DNA of 64,000 nt from Lachnospiraceae bacterium YSD2013 (GTDB lineage: Bacteria; Bacillota; Clostridia; Lachnospirales; Lachnospiraceae): NCBI GenBank assembly GCA_900100895.1, contig FMTX01000007.1:186001-250000 (forward strand). Reading direction: 5' to 3'. The translations under genes were made by a program, and so were the position numbers. Shown piece after piece: positions 34,909 to 44,508 of this stretch. The notes beneath the pieces are model-generated. The model was not told the origin of the DNA. It saw only the letters and a list, made by a program, of their open reading frames with translations, and did no database searches. Numbering within the stretch: the first letter of the stretch is position 1; every line of letters starts with the position of its first letter.

Positions 34909-35754
34909 TTATCGGAGGTTATTAGCCTGCTGAAGCATTTCATCCGAAGCCGTGATGGCCTTGGAGTTGAGTTCGTATGCGCGCTGTGCTGTAATCAGGT
35001 TAACCATCTCGTCTACTACCTGAACGTTGGAGCCTTCGAGGTAGCCCTGAGAAATCTTGGTACGCTGAATACCCGTAGCGGTGTATTCATTGATAGGCTG
35101 ACCGCTGTTATCGGTAACCGCAAAGAGTCCGGAATCCTGCTTTTCAAGACCCGAAGGGTTGTTAAACTGGAATATTCCTATAGGCTGCATGCCGGTTATA
35201 GGCTGAGGATTGTTTAACTCATCGGGATAGCAAATCGTACCGTCAGCTGTGATGGTAACTCTGCTGGGCATGTAAACCGTTGCGTTCGGATCGGTAGATG
35301 AGGTAAGCAATCTTATGGGCTCACCGTTGGCTTGGAGAACTCTGAGACCGTCGCTTGTAGTAAGTGCAACTCTGTTCTCGGTATCGATAGCCCACTTAAA
35401 GTCACCGTTTCTGGTGTAATATGTATTACCGTCTTCGCCCTGCACTGCGAACAAGCCTCGGCCGGAAAGACCGAATGCCGTAGGACTCTCGCTCGCAAGA
35501 AGCGCGCCGTCGGTAAAGATTGATGTGATGGATGAATTTCTTACACCAAGTCCAACCTGAGCGCCGATAGGCTTAGGGGAGTTGTCCGAAGTGGTGGTCT
35601 TAGTCTGTATTGTCTGATAAAGTAATGATTTAAATTCGTTAACTTCTGTCTTATAGCCTGTTGTGTTAACATTGGCAAGGTTATTGGCAATCGTATCAAC
35701 GTTAGTCTGCTGAGCACGCATACCGGTTGCCGCCGTCCATAAACTTCTTACCAT
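34909..35754 (-). CDS. flgG: Flagellar basal-body rod protein FlgG
   Basis: This 281-residue protein has the rod/hook N-terminal signature MVRSLWTAATGMRAQQTNVDTI followed by ANNLANVNTTGYKTEVNEF. The C-terminal FlgG motif is GYLEGSNVQVVDEMVNLITAQRAYE, then NSKAITASDEMLQQANNL. FlgG forms the distal rod. The length is slightly above the usual 260 residues because the central D1 region is longer. AAGGAGG precedes the ATG. Together with the preceding paralogue it matches the flhO-flhP pair found after mbl in Bacillus. Confidence 0.95.
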   Translation of the reverse strand: MVRSLWTAATGMRAQQTNVDTIANNLANVNTTGYKTEVNEFKSLLYQTIQTKTTTSDNSPKPIGAQVGLGVRNSSITSIFTDGALLASESPTAFGLSGRGLFAVQGEDGNTYYTRNGDFKWAIDTENRVALTTSDGLRVLQANGEPIRLLTSSTDPNATVYMPSRVTITADGTICYPDELNNPQPITGMQPIGIFQFNNPSGLEKQDSGLFAVTDNSGQPINEYTATGIQRTKISQGYLEGSNVQVVDEMVNLITAQRAYELNSKAITASDEMLQQANNLR

Positions 35755-35818
35755 GAAAACCTCCTTAATAGTCTCTGCCTAAGTTCAAGCCCCATACCCA
35801 AACTTCATGTCCCAAGAA

Positions 35819-36598
35819 TTAGCCGTTAACTCTTCCAAGCTGATTGGCTGCGATTTCAAGAGTTGAATCAATCGATTTAATAATCTTCTGATTGGCTTCG
35901 TACTGTCTTGTAATGGCAATCAGGTCAACCATCTCGGTCACAATCTGGACATTGGACATTTCCAAATATCCCGAAAATACCTTATAGTCGGCGTCTTTAA
36001 ACTGAGCGCCTTCCACGGGCTCCATAAGATTCTCGCCGTATTTCTTAAGGTAGTTGTAGTCTTGGAAATCTACTATCCTGAGAGTATCCACTACCTCATT
36101 GTTCTGCCATATTGCACCGCCTTGGTCGACAGTTGCGTCAGAGAGAGGATCTAATTTAATTCTTCCTTTTGAACCCATAACGTAGTTACCGTCCTTGGTA
36201 ACCAGATACCCTTCCTGTGTAAGGGTAAAAGAACCGTCTCTTGAATACTTGGTAGAAGTCTCGCCTGCTTTGTTCGTAAATTCGATTTCAAAGAAGCCGT
36301 TGCCGGACAATGCCAGATCATAGGTATTATCCGTTATCTTAAAGGAGCCCTGTGCCCAGTCGGTGTAGTTCTCGCCGATTTTAACCCCCGGATTGTTGTA
36401 TCCGATTCGCTTGGGGATATTGGCGGGCTCCGATGTGTCTTTAACCTTCAAAGCCAGCACTGCATTGAATGACTGGCTTGTGGATCCTTCTTTCTTAAAA
36501 CCTACAGTGGTGGAATTGGCAAGGTTATTGGTCAGCGTATCCATACGGTGCTGTTCATTAATCATACCTGTGTATGCAGTGTATAAGCCTTTAACCAT
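35819..36598 (-). CDS. flgF: Flagellar hook-basal body protein, FlgF/FlhO type
   Basis: This 259-residue paralogue of FlgG begins MVKGLYTAYTGMINEQHRMDTL, then NNLANSTTVGFKKEGS, and ends with GYLEMSNVQIVTEMVDLIAITRQYE. NQKIIKSIDSTLEIAANQLGRV closes it. The central region (about residues 80-180) is the variable D1 fold with DGSFTLTQEGYLVTKDG. It should be the proximal rod protein. It starts 18 bases after the mbl stop with CGGAGG upstream and is separated from flgG by 64 bases. Confidence 0.93.
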   Translation of the reverse strand: MVKGLYTAYTGMINEQHRMDTLTNNLANSTTVGFKKEGSTSQSFNAVLALKVKDTSEPANIPKRIGYNNPGVKIGENYTDWAQGSFKITDNTYDLALSGNGFFEIEFTNKAGETSTKYSRDGSFTLTQEGYLVTKDGNYVMGSKGRIKLDPLSDATVDQGGAIWQNNEVVDTLRIVDFQDYNYLKKYGENLMEPVEGAQFKDADYKVFSGYLEMSNVQIVTEMVDLIAITRQYEANQKIIKSIDSTLEIAANQLGRVNG

Positions 36599-36616
36599 GC
36601 CTAATCCTCCGTAAGC

Positions 36617-37612
36617 TTAAATATCTTCTTTGTATCCTGCAAGGAACTCAACGTACTTACCGGTACCGATAGCTACCGCTGTCATGGGTTCCTCGGCTGT
36701 CATGGTGTTGATACCCATTCTGTCGGAGATAAGCTCTTCAAGACCTCTTAAGAGGCTTCCACCGCCGGTAAGAACAATTCCTCTCTCACCGATATCGGAA
36801 GCAAGTTCCGGAGGGGTCTTCTCCAAAACGGAGTGAATGGCGTCAACAATCTTAGCCGTTGTATCTTCAAGTGCCTCGCGTGTCTCTTCGGAAGAAATCC
36901 TTACGGTAACGGGAAGACCTGTTACAAGGTTACGTCCGCGAACGTCGAGGTATTTAATGTCATTGGTCTTAAAAGCACATCCGATCTTAATCTTGATATC
37001 TTCGGCTGTTCTGTCACCGATTAAGAGATTGTGCTTCTTACGCATGTATCTTACGATTGCTTCATCAAAGTCATCGCCTGCAACCTTGATGGAAGTACTC
37101 TCAACTGTACCGCCGAGAGAAATAACAGCTATATCTGTAGTACCGCCGCCGATATCTACGATCATGTTACCGCAGGGCTTGGCAATATCGATACCTGCGC
37201 CGATTGCAGCTGCGATAGGCTCCTCGATAATGGATACCTCTCTCGCACCTGCCTGGTAAGTAGCGTCTTCAACCGCTTTCTTCTCAACTTCGGTAACACC
37301 CGAAGGAACGCAAACCGCGATACGGGGCTTACGATAAGTTCTGCGTCCGATTGCCTTCTGGATGAAGTACTTCATCATCTTCTCGGTAACCGTATAATCA
37401 GAAATAACACCCTGCCGTAACGGTCTTACCGCTACAATATTTCCGGGTGTCCTACCAAGCATCAATCTGGCATCCTCGCCAATTGCCTTTATCTTATTAG
37501 TGTCTCTGTCAAAAGCTACAACGGAAGGCTCTTTAAGCACTACTCCCTTGCCTCTTATATATACAAGAACGGAAGCCGTTCCGAGATCGATTCCAATGTC
37601 CGAATACTGCAT
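36617..37612 (-). CDS. mbl: Rod shape-determining actin homologue (MreB/Mbl)
   Basis: This 331-residue bacterial actin shows GIDLGTASVLVYIRGKGVVLKE at the N terminus (phosphate 1), PGNIVAVRPLRQGVISDYTVTE near residue 55, and CVPSGVTEVEKKAVEDA near 103. VDIGGGTTDIAVISLGG near 160 is phosphate 2, and GIVLTGGGSLLRGLEELI near 275 is the adenosine motif. It polymerises along the membrane and guides lateral wall synthesis. I use mbl rather than mreB because flagellar rod genes follow it and mreCD do not, which is the Bacillus mbl context. The assignment between these paralogues is inference. Confidence 0.93.
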   Translation of the reverse strand: MQYSDIGIDLGTASVLVYIRGKGVVLKEPSVVAFDRDTNKIKAIGEDARLMLGRTPGNIVAVRPLRQGVISDYTVTEKMMKYFIQKAIGRRTYRKPRIAVCVPSGVTEVEKKAVEDATYQAGAREVSIIEEPIAAAIGAGIDIAKPCGNMIVDIGGGTTDIAVISLGGTVESTSIKVAGDDFDEAIVRYMRKKHNLLIGDRTAEDIKIKIGCAFKTNDIKYLDVRGRNLVTGLPVTVRISSEETREALEDTTAKIVDAIHSVLEKTPPELASDIGERGIVLTGGGSLLRGLEELISDRMGINTMTAEEPMTAVAIGTGKYVEFLAGYKEDI

Positions 37613-37672
37613 TTTAAATATCCCTTTCTATTCCAAAAATTGCGTATAATAATGTCATTCTTACATCATTAA

Positions 37673-37678
37673 ATTATA
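37673..37678 (-). promoter_or_regulatory. Possible sigma-A -10 element upstream of mbl
   Basis: The minus strand carries an exact TATAAT preceded by TG, about 60 bases before the mbl start. The -35 position (TTTTCT at 17 bases) is poor, so this is only a weak prediction. Confidence 0.3.
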
Positions 37679-37697
37679 CATTATCACACAATCAAAG

Positions 37698-37771
37698 AAA
37701 AGGGCTAAAATATTTTTTTAGATTCTTTTAAAATTTATCGGCAGAATCAATTAAATACTTTAGCCCTTTTT
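37698..37771 (-). terminator. Long-stem terminator of uvrA
   Basis: On the minus strand AAAAAGGGCTAAA (37759-37771) pairs with TTTAGCCCTTT (37698-37708), and the inner segments GATTCT and AGAATC can extend the stem. A T-rich stretch follows. It begins nine bases after the uvrA stop and closes the uvrBA transcription unit. The large loop makes it unusual. Confidence 0.7.
37735..37762 (-). promoter_or_regulatory. Candidate sigma-D (flagellar sigma-28) promoter before mbl-flgF-flgG
   Basis: On the minus strand, TAAA (37759-37762) and GCCGATAA (37735-37742) are separated by 16 bases. This closely resembles the sigma-D consensus TAAA-N15-GCCGATAT. It lies inside the terminator structure after uvrA and about 120 bases before mbl, ahead of flagellar rod genes. 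The match is by eye and unsupported by transcript data. Confidence 0.5.
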
Positions 37772-37779
37772 AAATATTT

Positions 37780-40659
37780 CTATTTTTCAGATTTCTTCAT
37801 CGCTTCTTTGGTCTTCTTGATGACTTTGTCAACGTACAGTCCGGTAAAAGAACCCTTAACCTTGGCCACTTCTTCCGGTGTGCCGCAAGCGACTACGGTA
37901 CCGCCGCCGTCTCCGCCTTCGGGACCCATGTCGATGATATAATCGGCTGTCTTGATGATGTCAAGATTGTGCTCGATTACCACCACAGTGTTGCCACCTT
38001 CCACGAGTCTTCTGAGAATATCGGAAAGCTTGTGAACATCTGCAAAGTGAAGTCCGGTAGTAGGCTCGTCCAAAATATAAATGGTACGACCCGTCGAGCG
38101 TCTGCTGAGCTCAGTTGCAAGCTTAACTCTCTGCGCCTCGCCGCCGGAAAGTTCCGTTGAAGGCTGTCCGAGCTTAATATATCCGAGACCGACTTCATTA
38201 AGAGTCTTAATCTTGTCTCTGATGGACGGCACATTCTCAAAGAAAGGAACCGCCTCCTCAACCGTCATATCAAGCACATCATAAATCGACTTGCCCTTAT
38301 ACAGGCATTCGAGCGTCTCTCTGTTATAACGCTTACCGCCGCACACCTCGCAGGGAACATACACGTCGGGAAGGAAATGCATCTCAATCTTAATAATACC
38401 GTCGCCCTGACACGCTTCGCATCGACCGCCCTTGACGTTAAAGGAAAACCTTCCCTTCTTATATCCGCGTTCTTTGGCCTCACGGGTCATGGCGAACAAA
38501 TCCCGGATCTGATCGAACACGCCTGTGTATGTTGCAGGGTTGGAACGGGGAGTTCTGCCGATGGGTGACTGGTCGATATCTATGACTTTATCAAGCGCTT
38601 CGATTCCCTCTATCGAATCAAACTTACCCGGAATCGTATGTGCTCTGTTAAGAGTCTTGGCAAGGTACTTATAAAGTATCTCATTGGTGAGCGAGCTCTT
38701 ACCGGAACCCGAAACACCGGTTATGCAGGTAAGGACTCCGAGCGGAATCTTAACATCAATGTTCTTAAGGTTATTCTCTCTTGCTCCGTGTATCGTAAGG
38801 AAACCTGTAGGCTGTAAACGTTTATCGGGTACAGGTATAAACTTCTTGCCGCTTAAATACTGACCTGTGATTGACTTCGGAACTGCCATAATATCCTCGG
38901 CTGTACCTTCCGCCACAAGTCTTCCGCCCTTGATACCCGCACCCGGACCGATGTCCACAATGTGGTCTGCCGCGAACATAGTATCCTCGTCATGCTCTAC
39001 CACAAGCACTGTATTACCTAAATCCCTCAAATGCTTAAGTGTATTAAGAAGCTTATCATTATCTCTCTGGTGAAGACCTATGGAAGGCTCGTCCAGAATG
39101 TATGTAACACCCACAAGGCCCGAACCGATCTGCGTAGCCAGTCTGATACGCTGCGCCTCACCACCGGACAAAGAAGCCGTTGCTCTCGCCAGTGTAAGAT
39201 ACGACAATCCCACATCCTTAAGGAAACTTACTCGCAGGTTAATCTGCTTAAGTATCTGCTCACCAATAAGCTTCTGCTGCTCGGTTATATCAAGCTTCTT
39301 AAGGAAAGAAAGAAGCGCATCAATCGATAAATTCGTAATCTCGTATATGTTCTTGTCTCCGACCGTAACTCCGAGGGAAGTCTTGCGAAGTCTCATCCCG
39401 CCGCACTCAGTACAAGGAGTAATGGTCATAAATGTCTCATACTCAGCCTTGGCAGACTCGGAGAAAGTCTCTCTGTATCTCATACGACACAGTTCCATAA
39501 GGCCTTCGTAGCCCACCTGATACTCGCCATATCCGCGTTGGCTCTGGTAATGTATGGTGAACTTCTCACCGCCGGTGCCGTTCCAGATTATATCCTGAAC
39601 CTTCTCTGGATAATCCTTGAAAGGAGTGTCCATATCGAACTTATACTGCTCCATGAGCGACGCAAATATAGCATGCATCCAACTCTTCGGATCACCGATA
39701 GACTTAAATCCCGGAACTTCAATCGCGCCTTCGTTAAGAGACTTGGAAGTATCGGGAATGATAAGGTCCTTACTGAACTCCATCTTGTATCCGAGACCCG
39801 CGCAGGCAGGGCATGCGCCAAAGGGATTGTTGAAAGAGAAGCTTCTCGGTTCAATCTCCGGAATACTGATCTCACAATCCGGGCACGCAAAGTTAGTGGA
39901 GAAAGAAAGCGTCTCTCCACCCACAACATCTATCGACACCAGACCTTCCGTAAGTTCAATCGCCGTCTCAACCGAATCGGTTAATCTCTTCTGTATCTCT
40001 TCCTTGATTACGAGACGGTCCACAACTATATCGATGTTATGCTTAATATTCTTATCAAGCGTAATCTCTTCCGAAAGCTCATACATGCTTCCGTCGATGA
40101 TGGCACGCACATAGCCCGAACGCTTAGCCTTGTCGAGAATCTTCTCGTGCATACCTTTCTTACCGCGAACTATCGGTGCGAGCACCTGAATCCTGGTGCC
40201 CTCATCAAGAGAAAGAATCTTGTCCACTATCTGATCGACGGTCTGTCTGTCAATGACGCGACCACAGTTAGGACAGTGAATCGTACCGATTCTCGCGTAT
40301 AACAATCTGAAATAATCGTATATCTCCGTAACCGTTCCTACTGTGGAACGGGGGTTTCTGTTGGTGGATTTCTGGTCTATGGAAATCGCCGGTGACAATC
40401 CCTCGATACGCTCAACATTGGGCTTCTCCATTACGCCCAAGAACTGGCGCGCATACGAAGAAAGCGACTCCATGTATCGACGCTGACCTTCCGCGTAGAT
40501 GGTATCAAAAGCAAGCGATGATTTGCCCGAGCCCGAAAGACCCGTGATAACCACCAGCTTATTACGCGGTATGTCGACATTTAAATTCTTTAAATTATGT
40601 TCATTGGCTCCCCTTACCTTAATAACTTCACGCTTGGGAAGCATCTTCTGTTCTGACAT
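37780..40659 (-). CDS. uvrA: Excinuclease ABC subunit A
   Basis: This full-length (959-residue) UvrA has two ABC ATPase modules: Walker A motifs [13 protein letters not shown] near residue 35 and [13 protein letters not shown] near 640, and ABC signatures [16 protein letters not shown] and [16 protein letters not shown]. Zinc modules include [15 protein letters not shown]...CPAC and [16 protein letters not shown] with [14 protein letters not shown]. It scans DNA for bulky lesions and loads UvrB. It follows uvrB by 38 bases with AGGAAGA before the ATG and is followed by its terminator. Confidence 0.98.
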   Translation of the reverse strand: MSEQKMLPKREVIKVRGANEHNLKNLNVDIPRNKLVVITGLSGSGKSSLAFDTIYAEGQRRYMESLSSYARQFLGVMEKPNVERIEGLSPAISIDQKSTNRNPRSTVGTVTEIYDYFRLLYARIGTIHCPNCGRVIDRQTVDQIVDKILSLDEGTRIQVLAPIVRGKKGMHEKILDKAKRSGYVRAIIDGSMYELSEEITLDKNIKHNIDIVVDRLVIKEEIQKRLTDSVETAIELTEGLVSIDVVGGETLSFSTNFACPDCEISIPEIEPRSFSFNNPFGACPACAGLGYKMEFSKDLIIPDTSKSLNEGAIEVPGFKSIGDPKSWMHAIFASLMEQYKFDMDTPFKDYPEKVQDIIWNGTGGEKFTIHYQSQRGYGEYQVGYEGLMELCRMRYRETFSESAKAEYETFMTITPCTECGGMRLRKTSLGVTVGDKNIYEITNLSIDALLSFLKKLDITEQQKLIGEQILKQINLRVSFLKDVGLSYLTLARATASLSGGEAQRIRLATQIGSGLVGVTYILDEPSIGLHQRDNDKLLNTLKHLRDLGNTVLVVEHDEDTMFAADHIVDIGPGAGIKGGRLVAEGTAEDIMAVPKSITGQYLSGKKFIPVPDKRLQPTGFLTIHGARENNLKNIDVKIPLGVLTCITGVSGSGKSSLTNEILYKYLAKTLNRAHTIPGKFDSIEGIEALDKVIDIDQSPIGRTPRSNPATYTGVFDQIRDLFAMTREAKERGYKKGRFSFNVKGGRCEACQGDGIIKIEMHFLPDVYVPCEVCGGKRYNRETLECLYKGKSIYDVLDMTVEEAVPFFENVPSIRDKIKTLNEVGLGYIKLGQPSTELSGGEAQRVKLATELSRRSTGRTIYILDEPTTGLHFADVHKLSDILRRLVEGGNTVVVIEHNLDIIKTADYIIDMGPEGGDGGGTVVACGTPEEVAKVKGSFTGLYVDKVIKKTKEAMKKSEK

Positions 40660-40697
40660 TCTAAATCTTCCTGTTCATTGGTACTGAAATGTTAATA

Positions 40698-42698
40698 TCA
40701 CAATTGATCCAGATCAAGTAAAGCCTTCTTAAGCTCAATCATGCGATCACGAAGCTCTACAGCCTCCTCGAAATTGAGGTCCGCAGCCGCGCGCTTCATC
40801 TTACGCTCTAACTTAACTACTTCCTTCTCCATTTCTTCACGGCTCATGGACTCGGCGTCCTTATCAGTCTTGAGCGAGGAAGAACGTGTATCGACATTAG
40901 AGATACGGATAACATCACGCACTGCCTTCTTAATAGTGGTAGGGGTAATGCCGTGCTCTTCATTGTACTTAATCTGGATGGCGCGACGACGGTTAGTCTC
41001 ATCAATCGCAATCTGCATGGACTCGGTAATCGTGTCGGCATACATGACTACGTGGCCCTCTGAATTACGAGCGGCACGACCGACGGTCTGTATCAAAGAA
41101 GTCGCGCTTCTCAAAAAGCCTTCCTTGTCCGCATCTAAGACGGCTACGAGAGCTATCTCTGGAATATCAAGACCCTCTCTCAAAAGGTTAATTCCCACAA
41201 GTACGTCAAATACATTAAGACGCATATCGCGGATAATCTCGCTTCGTTCAAGAGTATCTATATCAGAGTGCAGGTACTTAACTCGAATACCTACCTCTGC
41301 AAGGTACTGGGTAAGGTCCTCGGCCATTTTCTTAGTCAACGTAGTAACGAGTACCTTATTTCCTTTCTCGGTAGTCCTGCGAATCTCACCAATCAAATCG
41401 TCTATCTGTCCCTTAACCGGGCGGACGTCGATAGGCGGATCCAGGAGTCCCGTAGGTCTGATAACCTGCTCGGCTCTGAGTAACTCATGCTCAGCTTCGT
41501 AATCACCGGGCGTTGCGGACACAAACATCATCCTGTCTATATGTGACTCAAACTCCTCAAAGTTCAAAGGTCTGTTATCCTTGGCAGAAGGAAGTCTGAA
41601 ACCATAATCAACAAGTGTCTCCTTACGCGAGCGGTCACCTGCATACATACCGCGAACCTGCGGAAGCGTAATATGCGACTCGTCCACTATCATGAGAAAC
41701 TCGCCGTCAAAATAATCAAGTAAACACTTCGGAGGCTCACCGGGAGCAGTTCCCGCAAAATGTCTCGAATAGTTCTCTATACCCGAGCAAAAGCCGGTCT
41801 CACGAAGCATCTCTATATCAAAATTCGTCCTCTCGGAAATACGCTGCGCCTCAATGAGCTTGTCCTCAGACTTAAAGAACTTAATACGCTCGTGAAGCTC
41901 CTCCTCGATGGTATTGCAAGCTCGCTCCAGAGTATCCGGTTCCACAACATAATGCGAAGCTGGGAAAAGCATAATATGCTCAGGGCTTCTAAGCACCTTG
42001 CCTGTCAAAGCATCAACCTCTGTTATGCGATCAATCTCATCACCGAAGAATTCAATCCTGACAATATAATCAGGACCGTGAAAAGAAGTCGAAGGCGCCA
42101 CCTCAAGCACATCCCCGTGAACCCTGAAGTTACTACGGGTAAGTTCCGTATCGTTACGGGTATACTGAATGCCCACAAGGCCTCTTATGACATCATCTCT
42201 GTCAATCTGCTGGCCCCTTCTGAGTGAGAGACTCATGGCCTTAAATTCCTTGGGCGAGCCTAATCCGTAAATGCAGGAAACAGATGCCACAACAATAACA
42301 TCCTTACGCTCAGTCAAAGAAGCCGTCGCGGAAAGGCGCAACCTATCAATTTCATCATTGATGGAAGAATCCTTCTCAATATATGTATCAGACTGAGGAA
42401 TGTATGCCTCGGGCTGATAATAATCATAGTAAGACACAAAATACTCAACCGCGTTCTCAGGGAAGAATTCCTTCATCTCCGAGTACAGCTGTCCCGCAAG
42501 CGTCTTATTATGCGAGATAATAAGCGTAGGCAAATTAAGCTCCTGTATAACATTCGCCATAGTGAATGTCTTACCGGAACCGGTAACGCCGAGCAAAGTC
42601 TCAAACTGGTTGCCCTGTCTAAAACCCTCCACGAGCTCCTTTATTGCCTGCGGCTGATCGCCTGTAGGTTGAAATTCTGAGTGTAGTTTAAAATTCAT
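40698..42698 (-). CDS. uvrB: Excinuclease ABC subunit B
   Basis: This 666-residue protein has the UvrB layout. The Walker A is [16 protein letters not shown] near residue 40. The beta-hairpin region [20 protein letters not shown] near 92 contacts damaged DNA, and the DEAD-like motif is [11 protein letters not shown] near 337. Helicase motif VI is [15 protein letters not shown] near 540, and the C-terminal UVR motif ([23 protein letters not shown]) recruits UvrC. Its ATG abuts the stop codon of the upstream SGNH hydrolase gene with no gap, so at least part of its translation is coupled to a glycan-metabolism gene. Confidence 0.98.
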   Translation of the reverse strand: MNFKLHSEFQPTGDQPQAIKELVEGFRQGNQFETLLGVTGSGKTFTMANVIQELNLPTLIISHNKTLAGQLYSEMKEFFPENAVEYFVSYYDYYQPEAYIPQSDTYIEKDSSINDEIDRLRLSATASLTERKDVIVVASVSCIYGLGSPKEFKAMSLSLRRGQQIDRDDVIRGLVGIQYTRNDTELTRSNFRVHGDVLEVAPSTSFHGPDYIVRIEFFGDEIDRITEVDALTGKVLRSPEHIMLFPASHYVVEPDTLERACNTIEEELHERIKFFKSEDKLIEAQRISERTNFDIEMLRETGFCSGIENYSRHFAGTAPGEPPKCLLDYFDGEFLMIVDESHITLPQVRGMYAGDRSRKETLVDYGFRLPSAKDNRPLNFEEFESHIDRMMFVSATPGDYEAEHELLRAEQVIRPTGLLDPPIDVRPVKGQIDDLIGEIRRTTEKGNKVLVTTLTKKMAEDLTQYLAEVGIRVKYLHSDIDTLERSEIIRDMRLNVFDVLVGINLLREGLDIPEIALVAVLDADKEGFLRSATSLIQTVGRAARNSEGHVVMYADTITESMQIAIDETNRRRAIQIKYNEEHGITPTTIKKAVRDVIRISNVDTRSSSLKTDKDAESMSREEMEKEVVKLERKMKRAAADLNFEEAVELRDRMIELKKALLDLDQL

Positions 42699-43649
42699 TT
42701 AAAATCCTATTCGTCTGATCTCTTCTACCAAATTACGTCCATATACCTCTGCCCCGATAACGTTCGGATGCAGATTATCAAGATAATACTCGGGAAGGTG
42801 CGGCACAAGCTTGAAGCCGTCCACTACCTTAATGTTCTTATATCTTGCACAGATATCCTTAAGCTTATTACAGAACTTTATAAGAGTCGGCTCACCGTCG
42901 GGCACATCGCCGCGCCACAAAGGTGTGATGGTAAGCACGGGCATTTCATTACCGTAAATCTCCATCAAACGCTCGTAATACTCCTCAATGTCCTGCATCG
43001 TCTCGGTTCCGAACTGATTGGTACCAAGAGAAACAATAATCTTGTCGGGCATATAGCCGTCCATCTTCATGAGTACATTCTTATCATAAACATAACCGCC
43101 GATACCCTGATTAACGATGTCGTAGTTAAGAAGTCTGTTGGCTACGCTGACATATATGCAGGAACTTCTCAACGGTCCGAATCCCTGAGTAATGGAATCC
43201 CCGAGCCAGAGCACCTTCTCTCCCTTCGCTGCAGGCACAACCGCCGCATCAGCCTCAAAATTCTTAATAATCATAGTTGCGTCCGCAGGAAGATAAATCA
43301 CAACTTTCTTCTCTCCCGCAGGCAACTCGAACTCAAGGCTTCCCGAATCCTTCAAATCCTTAACGTAATAAATCTTGGTGACAATACCGTCAACCGTCAA
43401 TTCAACCGAATCTTCCGACCCCTTCCAGATAATCTTGTAGTCAAAAGAAACCTTCGTCGCATCACTTGCGAACTCCAGCGTCTTAGCGGTCGAAGCTGTG
43501 CATCTCTCAAACCAGAAGTCACTCGCCTTCTCGAAATAGTCTTCCTGAGCCTTCGTGTACTGGAAAGCATGCAGATAGCCATCCGCATCCTCCTCAAATC
43601 TGTACGCCCCGAAGTAAATGCCCTTCAACTCTTCAATATTCAATCTCAT
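42699..43649 (-). CDS. SGNH/GDSL-family hydrolase (two-domain acetylesterase type)
   Basis: The protein is about 316 residues from the ATG at 43649, which has GAGG eight bases upstream. An ATG at 43685 lacks a ribosome site. The N-terminal 130 residues form a beta-rich jelly-roll-like domain (VELTVDGIVTKIYYV, SLEFELPAGEKKVVIYLP). The C-terminal part is an SGNH hydrolase: WLGDSITQGFG near residue 150, NQGIGGYVYDK, VSLGTNQFG near 205, and LDNLHPNVIGAEVYG near 290. There is no signal peptide, so it likely acts on imported oligosaccharides, for example deacetylating xylo-oligosaccharides as CE2-like enzymes do. It abuts uvrB and follows the GH114-like gene. Confidence 0.82.
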   Translation of the reverse strand: MRLNIEELKGIYFGAYRFEEDADGYLHAFQYTKAQEDYFEKASDFWFERCTASTAKTLEFASDATKVSFDYKIIWKGSEDSVELTVDGIVTKIYYVKDLKDSGSLEFELPAGEKKVVIYLPADATMIIKNFEADAAVVPAAKGEKVLWLGDSITQGFGPLRSSCIYVSVANRLLNYDIVNQGIGGYVYDKNVLMKMDGYMPDKIIVSLGTNQFGTETMQDIEEYYERLMEIYGNEMPVLTITPLWRGDVPDGEPTLIKFCNKLKDICARYKNIKVVDGFKLVPHLPEYYLDNLHPNVIGAEVYGRNLVEEIRRIGF

Positions 43650-43698
43650 ACCGTTTACCTCACAATACTTAATAATACTGCCCATCGCAGCAATATAC

Positions 43699-44496
43699 TC
43701 ACTTCAGTTCAAGCGAATCCGACACGTAATATGTAAATCCATGAGACTTACAATACTCGTCAATCGTCTTAACCAATTTCGAATCACTTGTATATTCCAG
43801 CAAATAGATATCGGCGCCCATTCCGCCATATCTCTCAATGTAATCAATGAAATAATCACGGTCCTCCGGATATGCCGTTCCAAAGCTTCCGTCCTCCCAG
43901 TTAATCCTTGAGAAAACCGACTCCTGATTAATTCCCGAAATTACATCATCCCACGCGCCGCCCTCAGCCGTATAGGCATCCATAAACGCATCGCCGCCGT
44001 TAACAATCACTTCTATTCCGTAGGTCTTAAGTCCCTTCATTATAACCGCCAGCCCCTCCAGAATCTCTTCTGTCGGATACTGATAATACACATCACAATT
44101 ATCCACAAAGAACCCATCGATGCATTTCTCTGCCAAAGAAAGCGCCAGCTCATCAATTACAAAATTCTGCCACTTTTCCGAGGAAACATCAATCCATTTC
44201 TCCTCGTCCCAGTGTTCATAAGCACCAAGTGTCAGACCCTCGTAAGCATCATAATAGTCACGAAAATCCTCCAGTGACCCCACATTGATGTAGCTGTATA
44301 CCTTGTGGCCTTCCTGTCTGAATTGCTCTATAGCTTCGCGGTCATAGTACTGAGCATCGATTACAATCGTGTCATAATCCTTAAACCGGCTCAAATCATC
44401 ACTTGTACTTAAGAAAACTCCATACGGCTTACGGTCGCCCCCACAACCTGCAAGCAACATCATAACCGCAAGCACAAGCAAATATCTAACCTTCAT
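43699..44496 (-). CDS. Lipoprotein with GH114 (endo-alpha-1,4-polygalactosaminidase-like) domain
   Basis: The 265-residue protein starts with a lipoprotein signal (LLVLAVMMLLAGCGG, lipobox Cys near residue 18). The remainder is a TIM-barrel of the TM1410/GH114 type: YDTIVIDAQYYDREAI, KVYSYINVGSLEDFRDYY near residue 85, KWIDVSSEKWQNFVID near 120, CIDGFFVDNCDVYY near 145 and IEVIVNGGDAFMD near 180. Family members are thought to cleave galactosaminogalactan-like polymers, but few are characterised. It should sit on the outer face of the membrane. It lies 12 bases after the GH43 gene and 49 before the SGNH gene. Confidence 0.8.
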   Translation of the reverse strand: MKVRYLLVLAVMMLLAGCGGDRKPYGVFLSTSDDLSRFKDYDTIVIDAQYYDREAIEQFRQEGHKVYSYINVGSLEDFRDYYDAYEGLTLGAYEHWDEEKWIDVSSEKWQNFVIDELALSLAEKCIDGFFVDNCDVYYQYPTEEILEGLAVIMKGLKTYGIEVIVNGGDAFMDAYTAEGGAWDDVISGINQESVFSRINWEDGSFGTAYPEDRDYFIDYIERYGGMGADIYLLEYTSDSKLVKTIDEYCKSHGFTYYVSDSLELK

Positions 44497-44508
44497 AAAC
44501 GTACTATC

